A stretch of 64,000 nucleotides of DNA from Sipunculus nudus (lineage: Eukaryota > Annelida > Sipuncula > Golfingiida > Sipunculidae), in assembly GCA_026874595.1 (NCBI GenBank), contig CM049309.1, positions 15,156,576 to 15,220,575 on the forward strand, read 5' to 3'. The translations under genes and the position numbers were made by a program. Each line of letters starts with the position of its first letter. The first letter of the stretch is position 1. Below the pieces are notes generated by a model. That model made no database searches and was not told where the DNA came from. It was given only the letters and a program-made list of their open reading frames with translations. This document shows, one piece after another, positions 1-11,060 of this stretch.

Positions 1-98
1 ATAACACTGCGACAGCTGGCTGCTATCTACTTTACTCATCATTATAAAGGCAGCACCTCCAACGTGCTTTCTCTCTTTCTTTCACTCTTCCTAAAAGG

Positions 99-158
99 TA
101 CGCTCGCGAGGCAGCGGTAATCTTGCGCTTCTTAAGAAGCTACTGTGTAAAGAGCGTA
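99..158. mobile_element. 60-bp micro-MITE with 9-bp target duplication
   Basis: The element has perfect 7-bp terminal inverted repeats, TACGCTC and GAGCGTA. It is flanked by the direct repeat CCTAAAAGG at 90-98 and 159-167. The inside consists only of the two end regions of a longer relative at 17813-18509, in the opposite orientation: in both, GCTTCTT(T)AGAAGC is followed by CGCAAGATT and ends in GAGCGTA. It therefore looks like an extreme internal-deletion derivative. The superfamily is not certain; an 8-9 bp duplication fits hAT or Mutator-like elements. Confidence 0.75.
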
Positions 159-167
159 CCTAAAAGG

Positions 168-900
168 CATTTCAATTATATTATTACCAGATAAAATGCA
201 GAAACAAAAATACATGTTGATTTTCAGGCATTCAGACTGAGAGTTAACCACATTAGGAAGATTTCCCTGGGATGAAAAATTAATATTATTTTAATATAGA
301 AACATGAAATCTAAAACTCGTATTTTTCTTCATCTCATTTTACGAAGTGACAATTTAATATAACACCATGGTTTAAATTATTATTGGCTTAACAAGCATT
401 TTGAGGTGTTTCGATGTTCATATTTATGCATATTGCATGGTATATTCATACATATTGGTATATTCATGCATATTGGTATATATGCAGTACGAAATCAAAA
501 TCATTTTTTTATTATACTATATGAATCCTTTGCACAGCCAAATTTTATGGTACGTACCATGGCCTCACTATTGCAGCGCACGGTGCCGCTCTAGATCTTA
601 AGGTGGATTACAAACTACATGCTGTATGCACTCATTAAACTGTTCTTAATTCCATTATATCCATGTAGCTTACGACACGTATAAGTGGATTATAAGTTAC
701 TAGTCACACCAGGGTAACCACATGGTTACGTCTACCCTTTCATGTAGCTTACAAGACGTAAGTGGATTACCAGGTATTAGCTACCCCATGGTAACTTGTG
801 GTTAATTTGAAAGGCCAGATGTATTAGTACCACAAGTATCAAATCCAGCATGGGGCCCGACCCGCACCTTCTCAACAACGATTATAATGGAGCTCAGCTC
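168..900. other. A+T-rich flank, no gene seen
   Basis: No coding signal is recognisable. At 415-485 there are imperfect repeats of a TATTCATRCATATTGG unit. At 600-800 there are two or three degenerate copies of a CATGTAGCTTAC...ACGTA...AGTGGATTA unit. Confidence 0.5.
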
Positions 901-1197
901 CTTTGATCGCTTGTCGTATTTATCGTTTGTTAACTTCACTCTTATATCTGTTACAACTATGTTCGTTTGTATTTTTTGTTGTTCATAGCCATATAATGCC
1001 TTGTTTCTATTGTGCATATTACTTATCATGTTCGAATTTATCCATGATTATCATTACAACACAACTGTTTCCATCATCTGCTGAACTGCATAAGTCATGC
1101 GAAAGCATTTTCAACGAATCGCTTTCTTATTCTAATCACAGGCCAAATTATTTACATAAGTCAAGGACTAGCCTAGCCTGGCACCCAACAATATACG

Positions 1198-1962
1198 ATG
1201 ATGTGGCTTAAATCCCATAACCTTCATCTGTTAGACTCGAATTGGGATGATATCGGCAGCTTTCTTAAAACGAGACTCCAATTGAAACCCCTGAAAAGAC
1301 TTAACAATGATTATTTTCCTCTCCTCATTCTTTTCTCTATATCAGGCGACGTACATCCTAATCCAGGCCCCATTAACAATACCTCCTGTCTTGGAGTTTG
1401 TCACTTGAATATAAGGAGTTTAATGTCTATTGGCAAATGTGACGAAATCAAATTGTTGGCTGAGAACAATAATTTTGATGTGATTTGCCTGAGTGAAACC
1501 TGGCTGGACGATACCATAAATGATGCTCAGGTTACAATTCCAGGTTTTCATACGATATATCGGAAAGACAGGTGCAGGTCTGGCGGAGGAGCTGCTATTT
1601 TCTGTAAACAAAAATTATTATGCTGGTTAAGGAATGATCTCATGCCTACACACACTTAATGTGTCTGGGTTGAAATTAAAAAAAAAACAGGCCCAGTCTT
1701 AATCGCAAGTTATTACCGCCCTCCGGGCCAAATTCGTGATATAAGAGAGGCATTCCTAACCGCCTTAGAATCGTCGATTGATACAGCTTTAAAATGTAAA
1801 CCTGCAGCCGTTATAATTACCGGGGACTTTAATGATAGATGTACTAATTGGGAGACTAATCACAGGGAAAGCTAATTGGGTCTACAACTTTACGATTTAC
1901 TGTTAAGACTTGGTTTAAAACAACTAATAAAAAGACCGACAAGATGTAACGAGTACACTAAT
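1198..1962 (+). pseudogene. Non-LTR endonuclease (EEP) domain, N-terminal part
   Basis: One frame runs through the whole segment and is broken only by two TAA codons, at 1657-1659 and 1873-1875. Recognisable blocks in order are GDVHPNPGP (1345-1371), CHLNIRSL, the catalytic-type ICLSETWL, GFHTIYRKDR, a GGGAAIF segment, SYYRPPG and GDFND. The order matches APE-type endonucleases of non-LTR retrotransposons, which nick target DNA to prime reverse transcription. The frame ends in KRPTRCNEYTN exactly where the F2 element begins, and resumes in the same frame at 3700 with SSSLLDLLITDN. It is non-functional as it stands. Confidence 0.85.
1348..1371 (+). other. 2A-like motif DVHPNPGP
   Basis: The codons read D-V-H-P-N-P-G-P after a hydrophobic stretch (FPLLILFSISG). 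Classical 2A ribosome-skipping peptides end D-V/I-E-x-N-P-G-P, and 2A-like sequences are known at the N-terminus of some animal non-LTR retrotransposons. Here the usual Glu is His, which would be expected to weaken or abolish skipping. The NPGP core is intact. Its position just before the endonuclease domain is where such motifs occur. Confidence 0.5.
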
Positions 1963-3699
1963 TGTATCCGCCAAAACAGAGTTTTGCGGATACTATGTTT
2001 TCAGCTGCACGCCGCCGCCGCCGCCGCCGCGTAGGTTTCCGGAGAACTCCTCCGTAACCGCTGGGCGGAATTTTACGAAACCCGGGATTATGTTCGGGTC
2101 ACATGTGAACTGCTGCGCCCCGATTTTGATTTGACCTCTGACCTTTCCTCTGCGCACTGCGTCTGTTTGTGCGTCTGTTTCCACACATAAACCCACATAT
2201 CTTGGGAACCGTTTGACGGATCAGGAAAATTTTTTTGCACAAATGTAGCCCTTGGAGAGCTTTATAACATACACAAAAAATGGTGGCGCCACCTGCAACC
2301 ATGTTTGCACAGTGTCCATCTGTTCGTCTGCCTTGGTTAAAATCACTCATATCTCTGCAGTGACTTGACTAATTCACCTGAAATTTGGCATGCGTATACA
2401 TCCTGGATAGCTTTTCTGATTTTGTGACAGGTGGCGCCACCTACATTCACGTTTACGCTGCAGACATCCAAGCTCATATCTCGGGAACCGTTTGACCGAT
2501 CAGGAAATTTTTTTTGCACAAATGTAGCCCTTGGAGAGCTTTATAACATACACAAAAATGGTGGCGCCACCTGCAACCATGTTTGCACAGTGTCCATTTG
2601 TTCGTCTGCCTTGGGTTAAAATCACTCATATCTCTGCAGTGACTTGACTAATTCACCTGAAATTTGGCATGCGTATACATCCTTGATAGCTTTTCTGATT
2701 TTGTGACAGGTGGCGCCACCTACATTCACGTTTACGCTGCAGACATCCAAGCTCATATCTCGGGAACCGTTTGACCGATCAGGAAAATCTTTTTGCACAA
2801 ATGTAGCCCTTGGAGAGCTTTATAACATACACAAAAAATGGTGGCGCCACCTGCAACCATGTTTGCACAGTGTCCATCTGTTTGTCTGCCTTGGGTTAAA
2901 ATTACTCATATCTCTGCAGTGACTTGACTAATTCACCTGAAATTCGGCATGCGTATACATCCTGGATAGCTTTTCTGATTTTATGACAGGTGGCGCCACC
3001 TACATTCACGTTTACGCTGCAGACATCCAAGCTCATATCTCGGGAACCGTTTGACCGATCAGGAAATTTTTTTTGCACAAATGTAGCCCTTGGAGAGCTT
3101 TATAACATACGCAAAACTGGTGGCGCCACCTACAGCCATTTTTGCACAGCTCCTGTCTGTTTGTCTGCCATGGGATAAAATCACTCACATCTCGGCAGTG
3201 GTTTGACATATCTGGCTAAAATTTTGCAGGTTTATACATCCCCGACAGATCTCTTGATTTTATGACAGGTGGAGCCACCTGCATTCTAGTTTATGCAGCA
3301 GACATCCAAGCTCATATCTTGGGAACCGTTTGACCGATTGGGCCAAAGTTTTGCATGTGTATAGTTCTCACATAGCTCTTTATCATACGCAAAACTGGTG
3401 CCGTCACCTGCAACCATTTTTGCTCAGCGTCCATCTGATTGTCTGCCACGGGCTAAAATCACTCATATACATGTAGTGGTTTGACTTATCTGCCTTAAAT
3501 TTTGCAAATGTATACAACTGGGGTGGCTTTCTGGATTTTGTGGTAGGGGGGGCAACCTTCATACACAATTTGGCTGCAGACATCCATGCTAATATGCAAC
3601 ACTTCACTCTATTTCCCCTTGCCACTTCACCATGCCTCACTTCACCCGTTCCACTCTGATTTAGGCGGATACACGTAGTCGCTTGTCGACTACCCGTAT
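1963..3699 (+). mobile_element. F2 element (HINE/pearl-like), inserted in the retrotransposon endonuclease
   Basis: The 5' end TGTATCCGCC starts a palindrome (GTATCCGCCAAAAC, 3-nt loop, GTTTTGCGGATAC; 1964-1993). The 3' end carries the inverted copy GGCGGATACA (3664-3673), then a 7-bp hairpin GTAGTCG-CTTGT-CGACTAC (3675-3693) and CCGTAT. Removing 1963-3699 joins AAT to TCT and restores the host reading frame, giving a T|T insertion point with no duplication. A GCC triplet run near 2010-2030 and a 279-bp tandem core fill the inside. This layout is that of Helentron-derived non-autonomous elements. No protein is encoded. Confidence 0.8.
2190..3600 (+). repeat. Tandem core of F2, about 279-bp monomers
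   Basis: The segment CAGACATCCAAGCTCATATC recurs at about 2462, 2741, 3021 and 3300, with a degenerate copy near 3578 and an older partial copy before 2282, so the period is 279-280 bp. Each good monomer carries the 12-bp palindrome GGTGGCGCCACC twice, at 2282, 2430, 2560, 2709, 2840, 2989 and 3119, alternately about 130 and 149 bp apart. Monomers towards the 3' end are more diverged. Short open frames inside the monomers repeat with the same period and are not genes. Confidence 0.9.
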
Positions 3700-5600
3700 T
3701 CTAGTTCATTATTGGATCTATTGATAACTGACAACCCTGACGCGTTCTCCGATATCCGCGTTTTACCACCCATTTCTAATTGTGACCACTGTCCTGTAAC
3801 TGGACGGCTTAGTTTTGCACCTGTCTTAAGGAGGTCGCACAGTCGAAATATATGGGATTTTAAGAATGGTGATCATCCTGGCCTTAACGAAGCTTTATGT
3901 CGTGAACGTTGGGATTTCATAGATACAGAACCAAAAGACGTTAACTCTTTAGCTACACTGTGGACAAACACGTTTCTGTCTATTGCGGCTCGTTTTATTC
4001 CCAGGCGAAAAGTGACTGTTCGACCAAGTGATAAGCCATGGATCACATGCGAATTAAAACGATTAATACGCAAACGAAATAGATTATGGAGGCGCTACAG
4101 AAAAACGTCGAATGAGGTCCACTTCCAGGTTTACAAAAAAGTACGTAATGAAGTAGTCCGCTTAAATCGTAAATCATATTCTGATTCTATGGAGAGTCTT
4201 AACGAACGGCTAGAAAGTTCTGACAGCAAATCTTTTTGGCAAAATGTGAAACATATAATTGGCAATAAAAGGGAAAGCGTTAATTATTCCTACTCTTTTG
4301 CAAGATGGCAAATTAGTTACTGATGACCAAGAAAAAGCCGAAATGTTTAACCAGCATTTCATCTCACTTTTCGAATCATCTGATTCTTCAAATCACACAA
4401 ATGACACGAGTTTCACAACACAGTCAACACATAATGGACACCAACGATTATCCAATATTAACATAAATCCTGAGAACGTCCTGAAAATATTAATGGATCT
4501 GAATCCAAGTAAGGCCACTGGGCCTGATGATATTGGTCATCATCTGTTGCGCGCAACAACCAAAAATATCTTCATACCTCTCACTAAGATTTTCAACATA
4601 TCCTTACAGACAGCCATGCACATTCCCGACCCCGTGGAAACTGGCAAATGTTACTCCAGTTTATAAAAAAGGGGGATAGAAACCAAACCACTATCGACCT
4701 ATATCTCTGTTGTGTAACGTTTCCAAGGTATTTGAAAGAGCAGTGCATGATGCACTTTATGCATTCCTGGTAAGTAATAAAATCCTCATAGACAATAACT
4801 CTGGATTTATAAAAGGAGATTCTACTATTAACCAGCTTGTAGCAATAATGGATAAAATTTATCGTGGTATTGATACAAAATGTGATGTCAGAATGGTCTT
4901 TCTGGACGCCACTGCTGCATTCGACCGAGTGTGGCACGACGGTCTCTCCATTAAATTATCTAACTCGGGGATTCAAGGATCCATACTAAACTGGCTAATT
5001 GATTATGTTAAAAATCGCCACAAAAGAGTTGTTCTTGATGGTAAGGCGTCAAGCTGCATGGCAGTCGACGTCAGCAGGAGTCCCTCAGGGTTCTATTTTA
5101 GGTCCACTGCTTTTCCTTAAATATGTAAATGATATTAATTCAGGTATTGAATCAGATTTGCATCTCTTCGCCGATGATACATGTGTCCTTAATGTTGCTA
5201 CTAATCCACTCTCCACTGCTCGTATAATCCAGCGTGATCTGAATACTCTTGAATGCTGGGCCCGGAGGTGGCATGTAAAATTTAATCCTACCAAAACTGT
5301 CGCAATGACTTTCTCTTCTCGTGTAGGTAAAACACATCATCAAACCTTGTACCTGAATGGCAAACCTTTATCTGAGACTCAAAGCCACAAACACTTGGGA
5401 ATAACTTTATCATCAGATCTGTCATGGTCCGAACATATTTCCAATATTTGCATTTAAGCCAATAAAAAAATAGGACTACTAAGACGTCTGAAATATAACA
5501 TGAGGCGACATACACTGGACCACTTATACAAGTCACATGTTCGTTCAGTCCTCGAGTATGGAAATGTAATATTCGATAATATGAGCATATCAAACTGTAA
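3700..5600 (+). pseudogene. Non-LTR reverse transcriptase region, frameshifted
   Basis: The endonuclease C-terminus (LLITDNPDAFSD, SNCDHCPV) continues into a linker (RPSDKPWIT, KRLIRKRNRLWRRYRK) and then reverse transcriptase blocks: NPSKATGPDDI, HYRPISLL, FLDATAAFDRVWH, GVPQGSILGPLLF, the catalytic LFADDTCV, WHVKFNPTKT and HKHLGITLSSDLSW. Blocks lie in different frames, with shifts near 4290, 4630 and 5070. Stops occur at 4677-4679 and 5455-5457. After the second stop the frame continues (KKIGLLRRLKY, RSVLEYGNVIFDN) to 5600, where F1 interrupts it. The FADD box is preserved, but the gene cannot make an intact enzyme. Confidence 0.9.
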
Positions 5601-7519
5601 ACAAGGGACCTATGGGTCACTATGCTCAGCTGACGTTAACCTTGAAGGTAAAAATCTAAAATAATATCAAATGGAGATAAAGTGTAAGAGGAAGAGGTAA
5701 TAAAGGCCATGGTTGGTTTATATGATTGGTTTGTATTGATGAGCAAGAAATTGTTGCAAATAATATTTTGTGACCTGACCATGTGTTCCCTAATGTTGAA
5801 ACTGAAGCATGTGAGCAGTTTGTGAACAAATGATCTGTACAATTACCATGATCATTAGTTGGCTTTTCGATTAACTGTTGACATTTCAGTAGTTTACACA
5901 TTTGTTCAATCAAATCTTTTTTTGTATAATATAAATTATTAAATATGTTTTTTTTTATGAAATGTATACAGTTGAAATATAACTAATTAACAACATAAAA
6001 CATGGCAAACAAAGCCTGATCTCAAATTCTGCTGATGCAGGAAAATAATGAACAAATGTTTGTAACAAATCCTCATTTTTTTATCACATCATTTTTTTTT
6101 TAATTTAAGTTTATATTTCTATACATTTTCAATATAACATATATATCTGAATATAAAAGTTGATTCATAATTCTCAATTGCATCATCATAAATCTCAATC
6201 TTGTCAGATAACACCACATCATGCATACAAATGTTTATTTATTTTTTACCACAAAAATATATCTTTTAAATCTGCAAAACAATAAATGTCTAAAAAAATA
6301 CTTGATTTAGATTTCACAATTTTGAATTGTGTCTTTATTTATCCATAATGTGCTTCATATTTTATCATAATTTAAGCATACTGATGGGTTCCATTATGAT
6401 TGGTAAAATCATTTAAAAGAAAAATGATTTCTTTAAAAATGTTACATTACACAACATTGCATCTTCTGGATTATACCTTGAATTACTTTTTTAAGGAAAG
6501 TTTTTGCATATCAGAGTGGAAACAGCATTACAATTAAGGAGATACAGTGAAAACAATAACAATACTGCATAACATTTGGTGGGTTGGGTTTGCGGGGGGG
6601 GGGGGGGGAATGGGGTGGTGATATCAGAATAACTGTACACCTGTCACAGCAGGGGATCTCCCCCAGTGACTGTAACAAATCAGAAACCCTGGCATAGCTG
6701 ACTTCCAGTGACCTGGAGTGGGACCCTGCATCTGTAATCTGTAATCAAAGCAAATGACTACAATAGAGCCTCAAGAAAAAAATCAATAACTAGCTTAATT
6801 TTCAAGCTTTTACTTCCAAATTTCAGATTTAAACAAATTAAATATTTATGTTTACATGCTGTGAAAATTAAATCAATGGTACTTACAGGAAAAAAAGTGC
6901 CATCGTCAAAGTTGGGCAAAATTTAAGGTACTGATTTTATTTTTATGCTAATTACTTAAAAAATTTACAAAATTCAGATCTAATTTTGGGTAAACAATTG
7001 AATCTTAATTAAACATAGTTATATACTTGGGAAAATAGACTCTAGTTTCAAAATTTTTCATGTTAAGTGAGTAAATATTTTTCCTGATTTTTTACAAAGT
7101 CCATTATGTTTGGGCCCATAACTTAAAGAATTTATACTTAACAGACTTAATTTCTGGCATGTACATAGGAACTATATAGAAGAATATTTATGGTTAATAT
7201 GAGGAAAAACAGATGAGTGGTTTTGAAATTAGGCAGTCCTGAAGTGTGAAAATAGGATTTAAATAAAAAATTGAGGTTTTTCCTTAATTTCTCAAAGGAA
7301 CGAAGTCGCAAAGACCCAGTTTTTGGCTTGGTAGGAGATCTTGGGGACATCTAACATTATGCTGAATTTTGGATTCCTAGGTCTTACGGTTTCAAAACGT
7401 GCCACATCTACGGACGGACGGACGGACGGACGGACGGACGGACGGACGGACGGACAGACGGACGGACGACGGACAATGGACCACGACTATAGCTCAGATG
7501 ACTTATAGTCAGCTGAGCT
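5601..7519 (-). mobile_element. F1 element, core alpha, inserted in the reverse transcriptase
   Basis: Read on the minus strand it begins AGCTCAGCTGACTATAAG, whose first 13 bases pair with a second arm ending CTGAGCT. A (GTCC)n microsatellite (7410-7472 on plus) and the alpha core follow. The 3' part has the inverted copy CAGCTGAGC and then a degraded GACCCATGGGTC palindrome, and the element ends in CCCTTGT. Excision at 5600|7520 leaves TGT AAA AAA ATC, in frame with the reverse transcriptase on both sides, so the insertion point is A|A (T|T on the element strand). It contains no gene. Poly-G near 6594-6608 is a homopolymer run. Confidence 0.85.
7410..7472. repeat. (GGAC)n microsatellite
   Basis: An almost pure tetranucleotide run lies next to the 5' palindrome of the F1 element. 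The same run occurs at the same relative place in the other F1 copies, so it is part of the element and not an independent microsatellite. Confidence 0.9.
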
Positions 7520-8301
7520 AAAAATCGAAAATATCCAATACGAGGCTGCTAAGCTGGTCACAGGAGCACTTCCAACAACCAGTTATGATAAACTTTTATC
7601 TGAACTTGGCTGGCATACATTAGGAAGCAGACAACAAAATCTAAGCTATGTTTATTCTATAAGTTATATCATGGTCTGTGTCCAGTGTTCATGTCACGAT
7701 TAATGTGTGCGTCAGTCTCAGACGGTACACCTCGGAACCTAAGAAACGCTAGTGACTTGCGCCCGCCACGTGCAAGAACTGAAAAATACAAATCGTCGTT
7801 CATTCCATCTTGCACAGTCCTATGGAATTCATTAGATGCGTCATTTAAAAATGCAGCGTCATTAAATTGTTTTAAATCTTCACTAAACAGATATCTTGGC
7901 TTAGCGTCAGACCCCCATTATATTATAGTTATGAAAAAAGAAATCAGAATATTTTAATTTCAAGACTTAGGCTCGGCCATAGCTGCCTCCAAGATCATCT
8001 ATATAGACATGGCCTGTCCGAAATTAATCAATGTCCACACTGTGGAATGGTTGAATCATCTGTTCACTTCTTCTTAATGTGTCCATACTACGGAATCGCA
8101 CGACAGCTGCTACTAGAGCAATTACAAAATATAATCCCTGATATAATAACTTCTTTCATTTCAAATCCAGGCAGACAACAAACCGATAAATTAATGTCTA
8201 TCTTGTTACATGGGTCATCAGATTTCAGTATAATAGTCAATCAGTGTATACTTGATCACGTCTTCACATATCTTAAATCATCAAGACGTTTTTTATGCTG
8301 A
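7520..8301 (+). pseudogene. Non-LTR retrotransposon ORF2 C-terminus
   Basis: After the F1 insertion the host frame resumes with IENIQYEAAKLVTGALP and SELGWHTL, typical of the post-RT region of non-LTR ORF2. It then shifts frame near 7670 into WNSLDASFKNA and again near 7955 into the C-terminal part. The end contains CPHCG...HFFLMCPYY, the Cys/His pattern commonly found at the C-terminus of this protein class. It ends with TGA after SSRRFLC at 8301. It is broken by at least two frameshifts. Confidence 0.85.
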
Positions 8302-8715
8302 AAATGTCATGAAATGTAATTGTAACTGTGATATATTATCTATATTTTTTTAACATCTACCAGGGCCAATACCTTTAATCAAATTTATTTCAAATGTATT
8401 TATCAGACTTTGCTGATTGTTCATATCTTATCTTCTATAAATATGATGGATAAATCGTATTACGCATGATCGGTAACAGATTTCCTCGGTTTTGATATCT
8501 CAACATAGTTATTGAATACATATCATATATATTTGCATATTATTTAGACATTCATTGATATATTGTTATAACGGATTAGTTATATGCACAATTCTCTTTA
8601 ATTGTTAGACATTTGTATATTGTATCTCCTGTTTGTAAGTTTGGAGAGTATACTTATATTAGCGCTTATAAGCGCTACTTGTACAATCCAAAAGAAATAA
8701 ATATGTTTAAACCAA
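8302..8715 (+). other. Retrotransposon 3' UTR with perfect 18-bp palindrome
   Basis: The A+T-rich tail follows ORF2. TAGCGCTTATAAGCGCTA at 8660-8677 is perfectly self-complementary, and AATAAATATG follows 21 bp later. A stem near the RNA 3' end is a plausible recognition structure for the element's reverse transcriptase, but that is inference. The boundary is placed where the sequence changes to C-rich, unrelated DNA. Confidence 0.55.
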
Positions 8716-11060
8716 CCCCCCTACCCCCGGACAATACCCGGGTTCTGAAACCTTTCAATATCAAATGAGGTCTCACTTAGTGTAAGATATCAGACTAAAC
8801 TATAAAACACACACCACACGGACAGTCAACATCCCTCCCTTCTCATCTGTTCTGTTTTCGCCCCCCCCCCCTCCCCAAAAAAAATATCAGTCGGCATTTT
8901 AATCTGCCCTCCCTCTTCCTATCTCTCTGGTACAGATGCTGACATACATACAAAGAGTTAAGTACACAACACAAGAATAAATTTGAACATTTATTGTTGC
9001 CTATGAACCTCACATGTTGTTAATAGTCCATTTTTATGGCTAGTTTTCTATATCAGTGTATTATTGTATATATATTAACAAGTTACAGTTGTTATGTGTT
9101 GAAACATTTGAGCTCACAAAAACCGACCTGATTCCAGTCTTTTTATACATTCACTTTTATCTGTTACTGGTTAGTCTTCATATACATGTATATGCTAAAT
9201 CAATCAAAATGTGAAAAACATCCATAACTGACAATTTTCATGAGAAAATTAGCGACGTTATGGCCATAAATGGAAGATTTTATAAACAAGTATATAACAG
9301 TTTATTTTTATATTCTTTCCATGCAGACAAATGATTTTTTCAATGTTTTGCCAATCTTTTGTTTATCAAAATTTTACGTTATCTTCTATTTCTTTGTTTG
9401 TTTCTTGGATAGTTTGCCTGTTAGCAGGGTTGCACAAAAACGCATAACTGATTTCTACGAAACTTCAGATAGGTGTGCCAGGTTTGATACCAGTCTCTCC
9501 AGTAGGATCGTTTTGCCTAGACCGAGGTATGCTCTTTACCAGGTGTCATTCTAGTTGTTTCAATGATTAATCTGAAATAAAATCAAACTGAACGCACACA
9601 GTATAAAAGCATAACAATGTACCTATATGTAGACTGGTATCCTGCACTAATTAGACCGTGCTTGTGAGCTTCTTAAACCTAATGAAGTCATGATACCAGT
9701 CTATAGTTAAAACTATAAGGTGTAAAATACTGGCCAGAGAACACCTAGATTGTCCTTAGTATGACTGAGCTATAAAGCATATACAAGGTTGCACAGATAA
9801 CAATTATGTTAAATAAAGGCTTTGTTATCATGTGTGATAATTACGGGTTTTTCTATTATGATCATATCATGTTCCCATAAATAATCTAGCGAGATTCAGT
9901 ACCCCATTCATTGAAAAAAGAAATTATTTTTTAAGATATAAAGAACAATAGCAAAACAAACAGCAGTTTCAAGATATACAGAACCAGATATTGTAATCTG
10001 TGCAGAGAATGCTGAACTGTACATGCATATCATGCAGAATACATACAGAATGTTAAATATGACATACGTTTAGTACATTTATAAAGTATGTTCTTTAAAG
10101 CTTTAACCCTTGTGCCTTAACAAATCTTTGACAAATCAATGAATAAACATTACACTTGGGCACATTAATACATAAAATGTTCATCCTATATTACTTTCAC
10201 CATGGGAACGCAAACATGTTCATTTTACCTGAGATGAATGTCAATCATCTCTACACAGACATCTTATTATAAACAATCATACTATGGTAAAATGTATAAC
10301 ACTGCAACTTTGTACACATTAACTTTACATTTGGTGATAGCATTAACATAATTCTGTATACTAAACACCTCTTCCACACATAGGGTTACATCACTATCAA
10401 TACTCTGCCATTTTCCCCCCAAAATTCAGTTAGGCATTCCATGAGAATCATAATGACAAATTAAGCATCCCTTGAGAATCATAATGACAAATTAAGCATC
10501 CCTTGAGAATCATAATGACAAATTAAGCTTCCCTTGAGAATCATGATGACAAATTAAGCATCCCTTGAGAATCATAATGACAAATTAAGCTTCCCTTGAG
10601 AATCATGATGACAAATTAAGCTTCCCTTGAGAATCATGATGACAAATTAGGCATCACTGGAGAATCATAATGACACATCCTGGATCACTTGAATCCAAGC
10701 TCCGAGTCACTGGTATTATAAATTTTTAATTACAACCCCCCCCCCCCCCAGTCCTGATAAAATAAACTGGTATATATGGGTGGTAGATGTATACTATAAT
10801 ATCATATTATAATCCCATCCCAAAAGTGCCTGGGTACAGTGAAATTTTTTGTCAAAATCCCAAAAGTAGATTGATTATACAAGTATTTGCCAAACTCTTT
10901 ACCATGCGTTGTGCTGCCTAGCTTTTCATTTGACTTAAAGGATGCTGTTCTCAAGGTAACAATGAAGTAATATATAACAATCAAGAACCAATTATCACAT
11001 ACCTAGCAGCTAATTTAAGTTAACTGACATTACCTGTCCTCAACGGACCTTTTACAAAAT
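8716..11060. other. Intergenic, no gene seen
   Basis: Contents are poly-C near 8861 and 10737, and perfect 11-bp inverted arms AGACTGGTATC (9631-9641) and GATACCAGTCT (9692-9702) with a 50-nt loop. A GATACCAGTCTC segment near 9487 repeats one arm. A 31-bp minisatellite at 10424-10681 is listed separately. Open frames here lack any recognisable domain. Confidence 0.5.
10424..10681. repeat. 31-bp minisatellite, about 8 copies
   Basis: GAGAATCATAATGACAAATT starts a 31-bp unit at 10442, and the unit repeats at about 31-bp steps to 10659. Two variants alternate (AAGCATCCCTT and AAGCTTCCCTT). The last copies are more diverged. Confidence 0.9.

Larger units (their letters stand above)
901..8715 (+). 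mobile_element. Decayed CR1/jockey-like non-LTR retrotransposon, interrupted twice
   Basis: In order, the region holds a 5' segment, an endonuclease-exonuclease-phosphatase (EEP) domain, a reverse transcriptase, a C-terminal cysteine/histidine region and a 3' tail ending near AATAAATATGTTTAAACC. Host coding sequence is interrupted at 1963-3699 (F2 element) and 5601-7519 (F1 element). Removing both gives about 4.2 kb, a normal size for the class. Nonsense codons and frameshifts show it is dead. The 5' boundary is a guess, because coding-like sequence is only convincing from about 1200. No target-site duplication was identified. The clade call (CR1/jockey-like rather than RTE or L1) rests on the HPNPGP and HLNIRSL motifs before the endonuclease and on the C-terminal region. 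Confidence 0.85.

Noticed and set aside
2431-3178. Repeated short open frames of 62-70 codons (APPTFTFTLQTSKLI type)
   Set aside because: They repeat with the 279-bp monomer, start at GTG, and vary at stops and indels; they are shadows of the tandem core.
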